Assembly: GCA_964437725.1 (NCBI GenBank)
Contig: CAYTIB010000055.1
Span: 1 to 59,596 of the forward strand
From: CAYTIB01 sp964437725
GTDB taxonomy: Bacteria > UBA8248 > JACPRG01 > G963555815
DNA length: 59,596 nucleotides
Direction: 5' to 3'
In this document: positions 8,864-17,529 of the stretch, one piece after another
How the letters are laid out: each line of letters opens with the position of its first letter
How positions within the stretch are numbered: position 1 is the stretch's first letter
Notes under the pieces: generated by a model
Databases searched by the model: none
Seen by the model: only the letters and a program-made list of their open reading frames with translations
Told to the model about the DNA's origin: nothing
Made by a program: the position numbers and the translations under genes

Positions 8864-10132
8864 TCAAGTAAATTGCTCCTCGCGCCCATCCGTAGGTACA
8901 TTCGGCGAATTAATCCATCCCTCTGGGAAAAGGGCATCCGGGTAGGTGGCCCGAACGGCCCTACCTCCTTCTACATAAAGGCGAGGGACACGCCTCGACA
9001 AACCACACAGTATCTCGTAGGGAACCGTATCCGCCAAATCTGCCAATTCCTCGGCTGTTATGATTTCCTTCTTCTGCATACCCAAAAGTACGACTTCATC
9101 GCCAACGGAGGCGTTCGGCAAATGATTAAGAAGAACTGTCAGCATATCCATAGAGACTGCCCCAACTATGGGAGCTCTTCGCCCACCTATCAGGACATCT
9201 GCCTTATTGCTGAGACAGCGAGGATAACCATCTGCGTAGCCCATCGGAATAACGGCTACCCTGCTGCGTTCGGGAACTTGGAAGGTACGCCCATATCCAA
9301 TAGAGCGCTCACCCTCAGCCTCGTTGATGTGAACAATTCGGCTTGTCCAAGACATAACCGGTTCGAATTGATCCAAAACCCCTCTTACATCTGGATTGGC
9401 TCCAAATAAGAGAATGCCCGACCGAACCATATTCATCCATGAATCCGGTAGTCTAAGGACTGCTCCGCTATTGGCACAGTGAAGTAAGGGAGGTAAAAGT
9501 TTCTGGCTTCGAAGCTGTTCAACTAGATCGAGAAAAATTCCGAACTGGTTATTTGAATTCCCCTCTGGGTCTTCAGCATCAGCAAAATGGGACATTAATC
9601 CACGAATCTCAATGCCATCTAGCTGGTGAATAAACCTAAGAAAATCCGGCGTCTCGGACGGTTGAATACCCAACCGTCCCATTCCAGTGTCTACCTTGAT
9701 ATGGACGGGGATTCGCTTCCCCGCGGCATGCCCCGCAACACAAAGGGCCTTGGCCACACTAGTGTTGCAGAGAACTGTTTCAAACCCACCCGCCACCAGA
9801 GAGGAAGCCTGCTCAGCGAACACACCACCCAAGACTAGTATTGGGGCTGCAACTCCAGCTCTGCGAAGCTCCAAACCCTCTTCCAGGACGCCAACACCGA
9901 GTAGGTCCGCTCCTGCGGCAACAACTGTTCCTGCCACTTCTGATGCCCCGTGTCCGTAGGCATCCGCCTTCACCACGGCCATCAACTGAGATCCTCGGCC
10001 CAAACGGGCCCGCACCCGCGCGGTATTTCTGGCTATTGCGTCGAGATCAATCTGTGCCAAAGTTGGACGGAGTGTCTGGGTTGTTTCGGGGTATTCTGTA
10101 ATCGTCAGATTCAAAGCGTTAGATCTCGGCAA
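8864..10132 (-). CDS. alr: Alanine racemase
   Basis: PLP enzyme interconverting L- and D-alanine, supplying D-Ala for peptidoglycan. 422 residues from the furthest TTG. The PLP lysine motif VVKADAYGHG is near residue 52, and the C-terminal catalytic tyrosine region GYGRTF near 276 is followed by VGAVSMDM near 315. The start is uncertain: the annotated TTG lacks a Shine-Dalgarno, and the conserved part begins near residue 22 (RPTLAQIDLDAI), so the true protein may be about 20 residues shorter. It follows dnaB in the run rplI-dnaB-alr and precedes the MlaF-like gene. Confidence 0.94.
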   Translation of the reverse strand: MPRSNALNLTITEYPETTQTLRPTLAQIDLDAIARNTARVRARLGRGSQLMAVVKADAYGHGASEVAGTVVAAGADLLGVGVLEEGLELRRAGVAAPILVLGGVFAEQASSLVAGGFETVLCNTSVAKALCVAGHAAGKRIPVHIKVDTGMGRLGIQPSETPDFLRFIHQLDGIEIRGLMSHFADAEDPEGNSNNQFGIFLDLVEQLRSQKLLPPLLHCANSGAVLRLPDSWMNMVRSGILLFGANPDVRGVLDQFEPVMSWTSRIVHINEAEGERSIGYGRTFQVPERSRVAVIPMGYADGYPRCLSNKADVLIGGRRAPIVGAVSMDMLTVLLNHLPNASVGDEVVLLGMQKKEIITAEELADLADTVPYEILCGLSRRVPRLYVEGGRAVRATYPDALFPEGWINSPNVPTDGREEQFT

Positions 10133-10225
10133 AATATTGGAGTCGACAAGTCCCGACTCTAGGCGTAAACCGATCAGAGCGAGACATATTCATCCACAAA
10201 GAGATCAAGGGAATCACTTCCTATT

Positions 10226-11650
10226 TCAAGTTTTTAGTAAACCCGAAGGCTGAGGAAGCGCTTCCGCTTCAGAGGCCTCCGTATATTCACGATGCGAAAG
10301 ATTCTCGAATCGAGCGTAGTTTTTAACGAAGGAAACTGGAATTGTGTCGATTGGACCGTTTCTTTGTTTCGCAATGATTATCTCCGCTTCTCCCGCAACC
10401 TCGCGCCGCCTATCCTCATCCCGCTCATAAACTTCTTGGCGATAAATAAACGCGACAACATCAGCATCTTGCTCAATGGCACCTGACTCGCGCAAATCTG
10501 CCAATTGGGGTCGATGACCTTCCCGCTGCTCCACTTGCCGACTTAGCTGGGAAAGCGCAATTACGGGAATGTTCAACTCTTTTGCCAGTTCTTTCAATGA
10601 ACGGGAGATATCAGTGATCTCTTGTTGTCGATTCTCCACGCGCCCTCGCCCACGAAGCAACTGAAGATAGTCGACGATTATCAGAGACAGACCTTTTTCT
10701 GCTTTCAACCTTCGCGCGCGCGCACGGATGTCCAAGGCAGTCAAGGCAGCACTATCATCGATATAGATTGGGGCATCCGCCAGTTTTCCAGCCGCAGTGG
10801 TCAACCGCGGCCAGTCCCCTTTTTCCAAAAAACCGGTGCGCAATTTCTGGATATCAATCCGCGCCAAGGAGCAGAGTAGCCTAATTACCAGTTGCTCCTT
10901 TGACATCTCTAGGCTGAACACCCCAACCGGAAGTTGACTCTGGGTACCCACGTTTTGGGCAATACTCAAAGCAAACGAGGTCTTCCCCATACTTGGTCGA
11001 CCCGCAACAATTATCAAATCAGAAGGCTGCAGGCCAGCTGTTAGTCGGTCAAAATCAGTAAATCCAGTGGCTACCCCGGTCACCATTTCCTTACGTTCGT
11101 AGAGTTCCTCGATTCTCTTAAAGGTCGACTTAAGAACGTCACTCATACTGATAAAACTTTGGGAGATGCGATCTTGTGAAATTTCAAAGATAACCCGCTC
11201 TGCCTGATCTATAAAGGTTTCCACATCCTCAGTGCCTTCATAACCCTGAGCAACGATTTCTGTTGCAGCTGAGATTAAATCGCGCAACAGTGCTTTTTCT
11301 TTTACTAAATTCGCATGTGGTCCAACTCCTGCCGCCGTTGGAACAGAATCCACAAGCGCAGCTAGGTAGGACTCACCCCCTGCACCTTCCAAAGCCGAAT
11401 TCTTGCGGAGACGTTCCGTAAGCGTGAGTAAATCAATAGCCTCACTCCGCTCGAATAGTTCTAGCATTGCAGAGAAAATCTTACGATGAGCTTCCCGATA
11501 AAAATGATTTTCTTTAATAATCTCAAGAACTTTGGGAACAGCAGAGTTATCCAGGAGTACAGCCCCCAGAACAGCTTGTTCAGCCTCTATGTTTTGAGGA
11601 GGGACTCGATGAATTACTTCTTCTGGGGGGGTCATAGGTTCTCTTCGCAT
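10226..11650 (-). CDS. dnaB: Replicative DNA helicase DnaB
   Basis: Hexameric 5'-3' helicase that unwinds DNA at the replication fork. 474 residues, normal for the family: an N-terminal primase-interacting domain beginning PPQNIEAEQAVLGA, then a RecA-like domain with Walker A GRPSMGKTSFALS near 215 and the LIIVDYLQLLRGRG segment near 318. No intein or insertion is seen. A second in-frame ATG at 11635 follows a weak purine stretch, so the start could be five residues later. Same strand as rplI and alr. A DUF721 (DciA-like) gene, a known loader family for DnaB in bacteria without DnaC, occurs at 23.3-23.7 kb. Confidence 0.95.
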   Translation of the reverse strand: MRREPMTPPEEVIHRVPPQNIEAEQAVLGAVLLDNSAVPKVLEIIKENHFYREAHRKIFSAMLELFERSEAIDLLTLTERLRKNSALEGAGGESYLAALVDSVPTAAGVGPHANLVKEKALLRDLISAATEIVAQGYEGTEDVETFIDQAERVIFEISQDRISQSFISMSDVLKSTFKRIEELYERKEMVTGVATGFTDFDRLTAGLQPSDLIIVAGRPSMGKTSFALSIAQNVGTQSQLPVGVFSLEMSKEQLVIRLLCSLARIDIQKLRTGFLEKGDWPRLTTAAGKLADAPIYIDDSAALTALDIRARARRLKAEKGLSLIIVDYLQLLRGRGRVENRQQEITDISRSLKELAKELNIPVIALSQLSRQVEQREGHRPQLADLRESGAIEQDADVVAFIYRQEVYERDEDRRREVAGEAEIIIAKQRNGPIDTIPVSFVKNYARFENLSHREYTEASEAEALPQPSGLLKT

Positions 11651-11748
11651 TTCGAGGAAGATCCACGACGGTTACAGACAATCTGCGGCTATTTAGGGTG
11701 CTGTCTGAACTATAATCGAGCGAATTCAGCCATCATCACCTACCGGTA

Positions 11749-12342
11749 TCATGAACTTTCTTCCTCAGTGTCATTTTCCCGCTTCTCTTCTTCCTCCGCC
11801 GCCGATTCCTCTGGAACAACCTCATCAGTGACTTCAGAGATTCTCATTTCATCCCCTTCGTTTTCTAAAGCCACCGTCTCCTCTGTTTCCACTTCAGTCT
11901 CTCCCGCTTCCACACAAACACTGAGTTCTGCCGTTACCTTTGGATGAACTCGAACAGAGACCTTATGTACTCCCAATGTCTTGATGGGGGACTCTAGCTG
12001 GATCTTACGCCGATCGACCTTTTCTCCAGCATCCTGTATGGCATCAGAGATATCTTTTGACGTCACCGATCCGAATAACCGGTCCCCCTCGCCAACCCGG
12101 CGGACAACTCGGAGCGACAAATTCCCAAGCTTTTTCGAAAACTCCTCGGCAATCCCTCTCCTTTTTTCCAAGCGTTGCGACTGAAGTCGTTTTTCATGCT
12201 CAACAGCTTTCACATTACGACTAGATGCACGAACTGCAAGTCCTTGAGGAAGCAGGTAATTCCTGCCATATCCGTCGGCGACTTCTACAACGTCGCCTAT
12301 ATCTCCAAGGTTTTCTACTTCCTCCCGAAGTATGAGCTTCAT
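11749..12342 (-). CDS. rplI: 50S ribosomal protein L9 with acidic tail
   Basis: Binds 23S rRNA at the base of the L1 stalk. The first 150 residues are ordinary L9: the N-terminal domain MKLILREEVENLGDIGDVV and the GYGRNYLLPQGLA signature near residue 24. The protein then continues with about 45 very acidic residues (mostly Glu, Asp, Ser, Thr), giving 197 in total instead of about 150. Its ATG overlaps the TGA of the DUF2232 gene (ATGA at 12339-12342), so translation is coupled. Part of rpsF-ssb-rpsR-DUF2232-rplI. Confidence 0.95.
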   Translation of the reverse strand: MKLILREEVENLGDIGDVVEVADGYGRNYLLPQGLAVRASSRNVKAVEHEKRLQSQRLEKRRGIAEEFSKKLGNLSLRVVRRVGEGDRLFGSVTSKDISDAIQDAGEKVDRRKIQLESPIKTLGVHKVSVRVHPKVTAELSVCVEAGETEVETEETVALENEGDEMRISEVTDEVVPEESAAEEEEKRENDTEEESS

Positions 12343-13508
12343 CTTTTTCCTTCCTCCTCCATACTATCCTCTGCGTCCGGCTTTTCCACCCCGCTAGGGG
12401 TCCCAGTTACTCGAAGCTTTCGAAAATCAAACCACAAATCAAACAACCCAATTGCGGCAACAACGTAACTCAAGGCTATAGAGATGCAATAAAGAGGAAT
12501 CCGGAAAAAGAGAGACACATTTAAGCATCGACACCAAAAATGGACAACGGCAAGCCCTTGTAAAAAATAGCCAATTAATAGTACTAGTAAGACGTTCGCC
12601 AAAACCCAGGATGTAGTTCCACCCCATAAGAAGAAGAGAAGCACACCACTTCCGATTAGTAGCCAAACAGCCACCTCTGGCATCGACCAACGGCCCAGGT
12701 CCATTTCAGCAAACAAGCTTCCAGAGCCACGCAACGTCCACAGATAACGAACCAACGAATAGTTCAAAACCGAAAGCAAGGCAGCATTCACAACAACTAT
12801 GGCCGGCATCAGGTGTCCCATTACATGGATTAGACGGGCAACATCATCGCCAACGGGGCCCGGGGCCGCTCCCGACATCTGCTGAAGAGTACGTTCACCT
12901 TCAGGCCCGATTACACCGGTTGAAATTTCCACTCCGAACCCAAAAACCTGGACACCATACAAAATGCCCATGCTAGCCGCTACACCGAACATACTCCAAC
13001 CAACCGCTTTTTCTACAGACTTTCCACTCGCTATAGAAACAGCCAATACCCAGGCGACAACGCCAACGGTTGCTAAATACTGGAGTGCACTTCCCCAATT
13101 TCCAATGATGGCCAAGGCTAACGCCACGCCCAGGAGTGCAACAAAACCCGATCGACTTCCCCATCGGAGAAATATCTGAACAACCGGGGCAGGAGAAAAC
13201 AAACCTGCGGTTCCGCCGATCAGCCCAATCATACCTCCCATCATCGGTAGGCGCTCCATCACCAAGTAAAGCAGTAGCGATCCTGCCGCCATACCAACAA
13301 TACGGCCAGTCCCCAGAATTGGCCTGTTGCCCGAACCCGACGAGACCTTTGTACCATCCCCTTCGAATTTCACTGCAGAAGGAGTGTCTTCCGCTTTGGA
13401 CGAACCCATAGCGGTTCTCGGCACTCCATCCGAATCTTTTTGAGATCCGGTTTCAGCAGACGAAAACTCTCCTGGTCCCTCAGTTCCTCCGGTGGACTCC
13501 ATCGTCAC
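12339..13508 (-). CDS. DUF2232 (YybS-like) multi-spanning membrane protein
   Basis: Inner-membrane protein of unknown biochemical role. 389 residues: about 65 hydrophilic residues rich in Ser, Gly, Glu and Thr at the N-terminus, then roughly eight hydrophobic segments between residues 68 and 370, and a short charged tail. Position between rpsR and rplI, and the pattern of helices, match the DUF2232/YybS family that sits here in many deltaproteobacteria and Firmicutes. The stop overlaps the rplI start by four bases. The long hydrophilic head is not typical. Family assignment rests mainly on context and topology. Confidence 0.7.
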   Translation of the reverse strand: MTMESTGGTEGPGEFSSAETGSQKDSDGVPRTAMGSSKAEDTPSAVKFEGDGTKVSSGSGNRPILGTGRIVGMAAGSLLLYLVMERLPMMGGMIGLIGGTAGLFSPAPVVQIFLRWGSRSGFVALLGVALALAIIGNWGSALQYLATVGVVAWVLAVSIASGKSVEKAVGWSMFGVAASMGILYGVQVFGFGVEISTGVIGPEGERTLQQMSGAAPGPVGDDVARLIHVMGHLMPAIVVVNAALLSVLNYSLVRYLWTLRGSGSLFAEMDLGRWSMPEVAVWLLIGSGVLLFFLWGGTTSWVLANVLLVLLIGYFLQGLAVVHFWCRCLNVSLFFRIPLYCISIALSYVVAAIGLFDLWFDFRKLRVTGTPSGVEKPDAEDSMEEEGKR

Positions 13509-13544
13509 GGAAGATATCCCCCTTCACCCGATTTTCTCAGGTAA

Positions 13545-13805
13545 TCACTGCCGATCAACAGCAAACGGCAGAAGAGCAATGTTACGGGCTCTTTTTATAG
13601 CCGCAGTAAGCTGCCGTTGGTGACCCGCGCAATTGCCCGAAATCCTGCGGGAGATAATCTTGCCCCTTTCGGTCATTAGATTTCGAATTCTTCGAAGGTC
13701 TTTGTAGTCGATGAATTCAACCTTATCTACACAGAATCGGCAAACCTTCTTTGGTACGTAACGCTTCTTTTTTTTCTTAACAGTTTTCCAATCTCGCATT
13801 GCCAA
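13545..13805 (-). CDS. rpsR: 30S ribosomal protein S18
   Basis: Small-subunit protein that pairs with S6 on 16S rRNA. 86 residues with the typical basic N-terminus KKKKKRYVPKKVCRFC, the YKDLRRIRNLMTERGKI core and the end HQRQLTAAIKRARNIALLPF. The start is either a TTG at 13805, with AGGAG nine bases before it, or the ATG at 13799, where the spacing is 15; the TTG looks better placed. It lies 12 bp after ssb and before the DUF2232 gene. Confidence 0.96.
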   Translation of the reverse strand: MAMRDWKTVKKKKKRYVPKKVCRFCVDKVEFIDYKDLRRIRNLMTERGKIISRRISGNCAGHQRQLTAAIKRARNIALLPFAVDRQ

Positions 13806-13817
13806 TGAACCAGTCTC

Positions 13818-14237
13818 CTAAAACGGAATGTCATCATCCGCGGTTGACGAAGGACCCTCAAATTCAGGCTCACTTCCCTGAGCCTTTCGCCCGCCACCCT
13901 GTGATTGTCCACCCCCGGGCATAAAGTTTACATTCTGGGCTACCACTTCGTGCTTATTACGTTTTGCCCCATCTTCAGTTTCCCAAGTGCGGTATTGCAA
14001 CCGCCCTTCCACGAGAGTCAATCGACCTTTGCTCAGATATTCCCCAACCAACTCTGCCTGACGTCCAAATGCCACAATGTCCACAAAGCAAGTATCCTCC
14101 CGCTGCTCATCGCCTTGACGATACTTTCGGTTGACAGCTAAACCGAAGGTCGCTACTGGCGTCCCAGATGGTGTATAACGCACCTCTGGATCGCGGGTAA
14201 GATTTCCCATCAAAATCACTCGATTAAAGCTCGCCAT
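13818..14237 (-). CDS. ssb: Single-stranded DNA-binding protein
   Basis: OB-fold protein that coats single-stranded DNA in replication and repair. 139 residues: the OB domain starts with MASFNRVILMGNLTRDPEVRYTPSG and runs to about 105; then a short Gly/Gln/Ser linker, and the acidic tip DDDIPF that docks SSB partners. All parts of a working SSB are present. It lies between rpsF and rpsR, the ancestral order, with a GGAAGGGGG ribosome-binding site just before the ATG. Confidence 0.97.
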   Translation of the reverse strand: MASFNRVILMGNLTRDPEVRYTPSGTPVATFGLAVNRKYRQGDEQREDTCFVDIVAFGRQAELVGEYLSKGRLTLVEGRLQYRTWETEDGAKRNKHEVVAQNVNFMPGGGQSQGGGRKAQGSEPEFEGPSSTADDDIPF

Positions 14238-14267
14238 CTATCCCCCTTCCCTCCGCTTGGTTAATTG

Positions 14268-14756
14268 CTAACCCTCTGCGTGCGGATCGGGCTCCTCCTC
14301 TACCAGCGAGGTGTCATCAGCAATCGTCTCTCCATCTTCGTCCTGAGAGGGTTTAGGATCATCTCCCCCCTGCTTGGCATCCGTTTGCGAAGAGCCTTCC
14401 GAACCAAGGAAATCGCCATCTCCCTCATGGATCCGCTCGCCGCGCAACAGATCCGGCGGCGTTACTTCTCCTGGTTTACAACGAACTGTGAGATATTTTA
14501 AAACTTGCTCTGAGATACTTAGGGATTCTTCGGTCTGTCGAACTAACGGTGGAGGAGCCTTATAGCGGTAGAGAATATAGTATCCATAACGCTGGCGACG
14601 AATGTCATAGGCAAGACGCCGTTTGCCCCACTGCTCAAAGTCGGAGATCTCAGCGCCCCCAGCTGTAAACTTATCTTTGAGCGCCTCAGCCTGAGACTCC
14701 AAATCTTCCTCAGATAACTCCGGGTCAAAAATTACAATGGTCTCATAATGGTTCAT
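14268..14756 (-). CDS. rpsF: 30S ribosomal protein S6 with acidic tail
   Basis: Binds 16S rRNA in the platform together with S18. From the ATG at 14756 (GGAG nine bases upstream) it has 162 residues. The S6 core runs from MNHYETIVIFDPE to about 95, including GKRRLAYDIRRQRYGYYILY. The remaining 65 or so residues are hydrophilic and acidic (Asp, Glu, Gly, Ser, Gln). S6 often has a short acidic tail, but this one is long. First gene of the S6-SSB-S18-DUF2232-L9 operon. The 5' leader (14757-14890) contains hairpins that may be regulatory. Confidence 0.95.
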   Translation of the reverse strand: MNHYETIVIFDPELSEEDLESQAEALKDKFTAGGAEISDFEQWGKRRLAYDIRRQRYGYYILYRYKAPPPLVRQTEESLSISEQVLKYLTVRCKPGEVTPPDLLRGERIHEGDGDFLGSEGSSQTDAKQGGDDPKPSQDEDGETIADDTSLVEEEPDPHAEG

Positions 14757-14797
14757 TATAGCTCTCCTCTCGGATCGAAAGCCCACAGGCAACCGCA

Positions 14798-14867
14798 GCG
14801 CCCCCGTAGGACGCCCAGCCCGGAGCAAGGAGAAAACCCGTCAAGAGGACCCCACAACGCGGAGTCC
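14798..14867 (-). promoter_or_regulatory. Structured leader of the rpsF operon (candidate)
   Basis: Two compact inverted repeats lie between the predicted promoter and rpsF. On the minus strand, 14867-14847 folds as GGACTCC / GGGGTCC with a seven-base loop, and 14814-14798 folds as GCGTCC / GGGCGC around TACGG, each with one G-T pair. Many bacteria control this operon by S6:S18 binding to a leader hairpin, so an autoregulatory site is plausible. I could not confirm the known S6:S18 motif. Confidence 0.3.
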
Positions 14868-14894
14868 TTCCCTCCATCATAGAGGGACCTCTAT

Positions 14895-14923
14895 TATCTA
14901 GGCAGTTAGCGCCCGCGGAGCAA
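14895..14923 (-). promoter_or_regulatory. Candidate promoter of the rpsF operon
   Basis: Minus strand TTGCTC (14923-14918), a 17-base spacer, then TAGATA (14900-14895), which continues as TAGATAAT. It lies just downstream of the hppA stop and about 140 bases before the rpsF ATG. Matches are partial (four of six at -35), so this is tentative. Confidence 0.33.
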
Positions 14924-14936
14924 GTTCTCTAATCCT

Positions 14937-16901
14937 TTATAGCAGCAGCGGAGCGATCACCAAAGAAATGATAGACATCAATTTTATGAGGATGTTCATT
15001 GAAGGACCTGATGTGTCCTTCAATGGATCACCCACCGTATCCCCAACCACACCAGCCTTGTGGGCCTCTGACCCCGATCCTCCAAAATTCCCCTCTTCAA
15101 TGTGCTTTTTTGCATTATCCCAGGCACCACCACCATTGGCCATCATAAGTGCCAAAAGAACACCCGAAAGCGTCGCTCCTGCAAGCATGCCACCCAACGC
15201 TTCAGGGCCAATTATAAACCCGACCAGAACGGGGAGAACGATAGCTATTACACCAGGCAAAACCATCTCTTTAAGCGCAGCATCTGTGCTAATGGAAATG
15301 CATCTAGCATGATCTGGTTTACCAGTCCCCTCCATCAGCCCTGGTATCTCTCGGAATTGCCTGCGGATCTCTTCCACCATCCGGAACGCCGCTTTCCCCA
15401 CCGAGGTTGTGGTAACGGCTCCGATAAAGAACGGAATAGCCCCGCCGATCAAAAGTCCCACCACGACACGAGCATTGGTTAAGTTGATGATATCAAGCTT
15501 AGCCGCAGCGGTATAGGCCGAAAAGAGCGCCAAAGCCGTCAAGGCAGCAGAACCGATGGCAAAGCCCTTCCCTATCGCCGCCGTTGTGTTGCCCAGGGAA
15601 TCTAGGCTGTCCGTTATCTTTCGCGTTTCCGGACCTAATTCCGCCATCTCTGAAATTCCACCTCCATTGTCCGCAATCGGCCCGTAAGCATCTACAGACA
15701 TGGTTATACCTATGGTGGCTAACATACCAACCGCTGCAATAGCAATACCATAAAGTCCCGCCAAGGCAGAAGCCGCCCAAGTGGCAGCGGCAATCACTAA
15801 AATACTGGGGGCAGCACTCTCCATAGCCAGAGCAATTCCTCCGATTATGTTCGTCGCAGCGCCCGTTTGACAGGCTTCAGCAAGTTTTATGATGGGCTTT
15901 CCAGCCGTGTAGTACTCCGTCAGCCGTCCGATTATAACTCCGGCAAGCGAGCCTGTAAGAACGGCCCAGAAAACATTAGAAGGGAGACCTATTGAAACTG
16001 TTATGAAATATGAAGGAACGAGCATCAAAATTGCACTAATGTAGGTGGCGTTGCGAAGAACAGCCGCCGGGTCAAGGTTTTGAAGAATCCGAACCGAAAG
16101 GATCCCCAGTAGCGAAGCGACAAGACCAACCATCGTAATCAGTAAAGGAAGAGCCATCGACGCGGAGGCCGCAGCTCCCATCGTTGCGCCAATGGCAATG
16201 ACCGCAATGATGCTTCCAACATAAGACTCGAATAAGTCCGCGCCCATCCCAGCAACATCACCAACATTATCCCCAACCAGATCGGCGATAACTCCAGGAT
16301 TTCGAGGGTCATCCTCCGGTATCCCAGATTCAACTTTGCCAACAAGATCTGAGCCAACATCAGCAGTTTTCGTGAAGATTCCTCCTCCCACGCGCGCAAA
16401 CAAAGCGATGGAGCTAGCCCCCATACCAAAACCAAAAACTACGCTAGGCTGACCTGAGAAGATTAGGAAAAAAATGCCAACACCCAAAAGGCCCAGACTG
16501 GCAACGGAGAGCCCCATAATGGAACCACCAAAGAACGCCATGCTCAGGGCTTTTCCTTGGCTCCCACCGCGAGCGGCCTCAGCAGTTCTCAGGTTAGCCC
16601 GCGTTGCCGCTTTCATTCCGAATAAACCGGCAAGAACTGAACATATAGCACCGCCCAGAAAGCACACGGCTGTCGCTAAGTTCAGGAATAAAGCGAGCAG
16701 TATAAAGACAAGAACCACAAAGATGGCCAATATCTTGTACTCTTTTTTGAGAAAAACCATTGCCCCGTCATGGATAGCTTGAGAGAGACTTTGCATTCTC
16801 TCATTGCCCGCCGGCTGCCTCGAAATATATCGGAATAGAATCCCGGCTATAATTAGGCCGATTAAACCCAAAACGGGTGCCCAGCCAGTTAACGTGATCA
16901 T
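14937..16901 (-). CDS. hppA: Membrane pyrophosphatase (ion pump), K+-dependent type
   Basis: Membrane-bound PPase that couples hydrolysis of pyrophosphate to pumping H+ or Na+. 654 residues from the ATG at 16901, with about 15-16 membrane helices. Catalytic signatures are intact: GGGIFTKTADVGSDLVGKVE, the Asp-rich DLVGDNVGDVAGMGADLFES and the C-terminal GDTVGDPLKDTSGPS. The sequence GNTTAA, rather than GNTTKA, marks the K+-dependent class. The Glu in ADLFES is present, as in Na+-pumping members, but the ion cannot be fixed by eye. The ATG overlaps the pth TGA (ATGA, 16898-16901), so it is translationally coupled. Confidence 0.95.
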   Translation of the reverse strand: MITLTGWAPVLGLIGLIIAGILFRYISRQPAGNERMQSLSQAIHDGAMVFLKKEYKILAIFVVLVFILLALFLNLATAVCFLGGAICSVLAGLFGMKAATRANLRTAEAARGGSQGKALSMAFFGGSIMGLSVASLGLLGVGIFFLIFSGQPSVVFGFGMGASSIALFARVGGGIFTKTADVGSDLVGKVESGIPEDDPRNPGVIADLVGDNVGDVAGMGADLFESYVGSIIAVIAIGATMGAAASASMALPLLITMVGLVASLLGILSVRILQNLDPAAVLRNATYISAILMLVPSYFITVSIGLPSNVFWAVLTGSLAGVIIGRLTEYYTAGKPIIKLAEACQTGAATNIIGGIALAMESAAPSILVIAAATWAASALAGLYGIAIAAVGMLATIGITMSVDAYGPIADNGGGISEMAELGPETRKITDSLDSLGNTTAAIGKGFAIGSAALTALALFSAYTAAAKLDIINLTNARVVVGLLIGGAIPFFIGAVTTTSVGKAAFRMVEEIRRQFREIPGLMEGTGKPDHARCISISTDAALKEMVLPGVIAIVLPVLVGFIIGPEALGGMLAGATLSGVLLALMMANGGGAWDNAKKHIEEGNFGGSGSEAHKAGVVGDTVGDPLKDTSGPSMNILIKLMSIISLVIAPLLL

Positions 16902-17482
16902 GTATGCATTTCTCCCCTCGTCTCTTCCGGAAGTTTGTCTCGATCCCACACCCGGATCAACTCATCAATTCGATCGGCCACCAAGCCGATCACAACCCTT
17001 AGGTCTTCCTCCTGTTGCCGAGTAAACGGACTTAAAACATAATCGGATTCACTTTCACCCTTTCCGCCTCGGCCAATTCCTACTCGAATTCTCGCGAATC
17101 CGTCACTTCCCATCCTCTCGATGACCGACCGGACACCACGGTGCCCACCATCTCCACCCCTTCGTTTTAATCGAATCTTTCCGAACGAAAAATCGATCTC
17201 ATCGTGGACAACTAAAAGATCTGACACTCCCAACCCAAACTCTTCTAAAAGGCCGTGAATCACTCCTCCGGAACGATTCATGAAATCTTGCGGCTTGGCA
17301 AGCAGAACATGACGACCATAAAGAGAGCCATTGCTCGCAAGCGAGCAATGGCCCACATCCCCAAATTCAACACCCATGCACCCTGCCAGTTCATCAAGAA
17401 CCCGAAACCCGACATTGTGGCGGGTATCAAAATACTGCGGACCGGGATTGCCCAGACCAACAACCAAGATTGGCCGGATCAC
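16898..17482 (-). CDS. pth: Peptidyl-tRNA hydrolase
   Basis: Releases tRNA from stalled peptidyl-tRNA. From the GTG at 17482 it has 194 residues and starts MIRPILVVGLGNPGPQY, the normal N-terminus. The catalytic His lies in DTRHNVGF and the Asp in LLVVHDEIDFSFG; the GDGGHRGVRSV loop is present. A longer frame starts with a TTG at 17533 that overlaps the rplY stop; the extra 17 basic residues are not family-like, so the GTG with AGG about ten bases before it is preferred. The gene contains a perfect 12-bp inverted repeat at 17327-17352. Confidence 0.93.
   Translation of the reverse strand: MIRPILVVGLGNPGPQYFDTRHNVGFRVLDELAGCMGVEFGDVGHCSLASNGSLYGRHVLLAKPQDFMNRSGGVIHGLLEEFGLGVSDLLVVHDEIDFSFGKIRLKRRGGDGGHRGVRSVIERMGSDGFARIRVGIGRGGKGESESDYVLSPFTRQQEEDLRVVIGLVADRIDELIRVWDRDKLPEETRGEMHT
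17327..17352. repeat. Perfect 12-bp inverted repeat inside pth
   Basis: GCCATTGCTCGC at 17327-17338 is followed by AA and then its exact reverse complement at 17341-17352. It encodes CSLASNG in Pth, a surface-exposed and poorly conserved stretch just before the YGRHVLLAKPQ strand. No copy elsewhere in the window was noticed. Confidence 0.9.
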
Positions 17483-17529
17483 ATCTTTGGACCTGCCAAT
17501 TCGTCTTCCGGCTAAGCGGTGAAAAAGCC

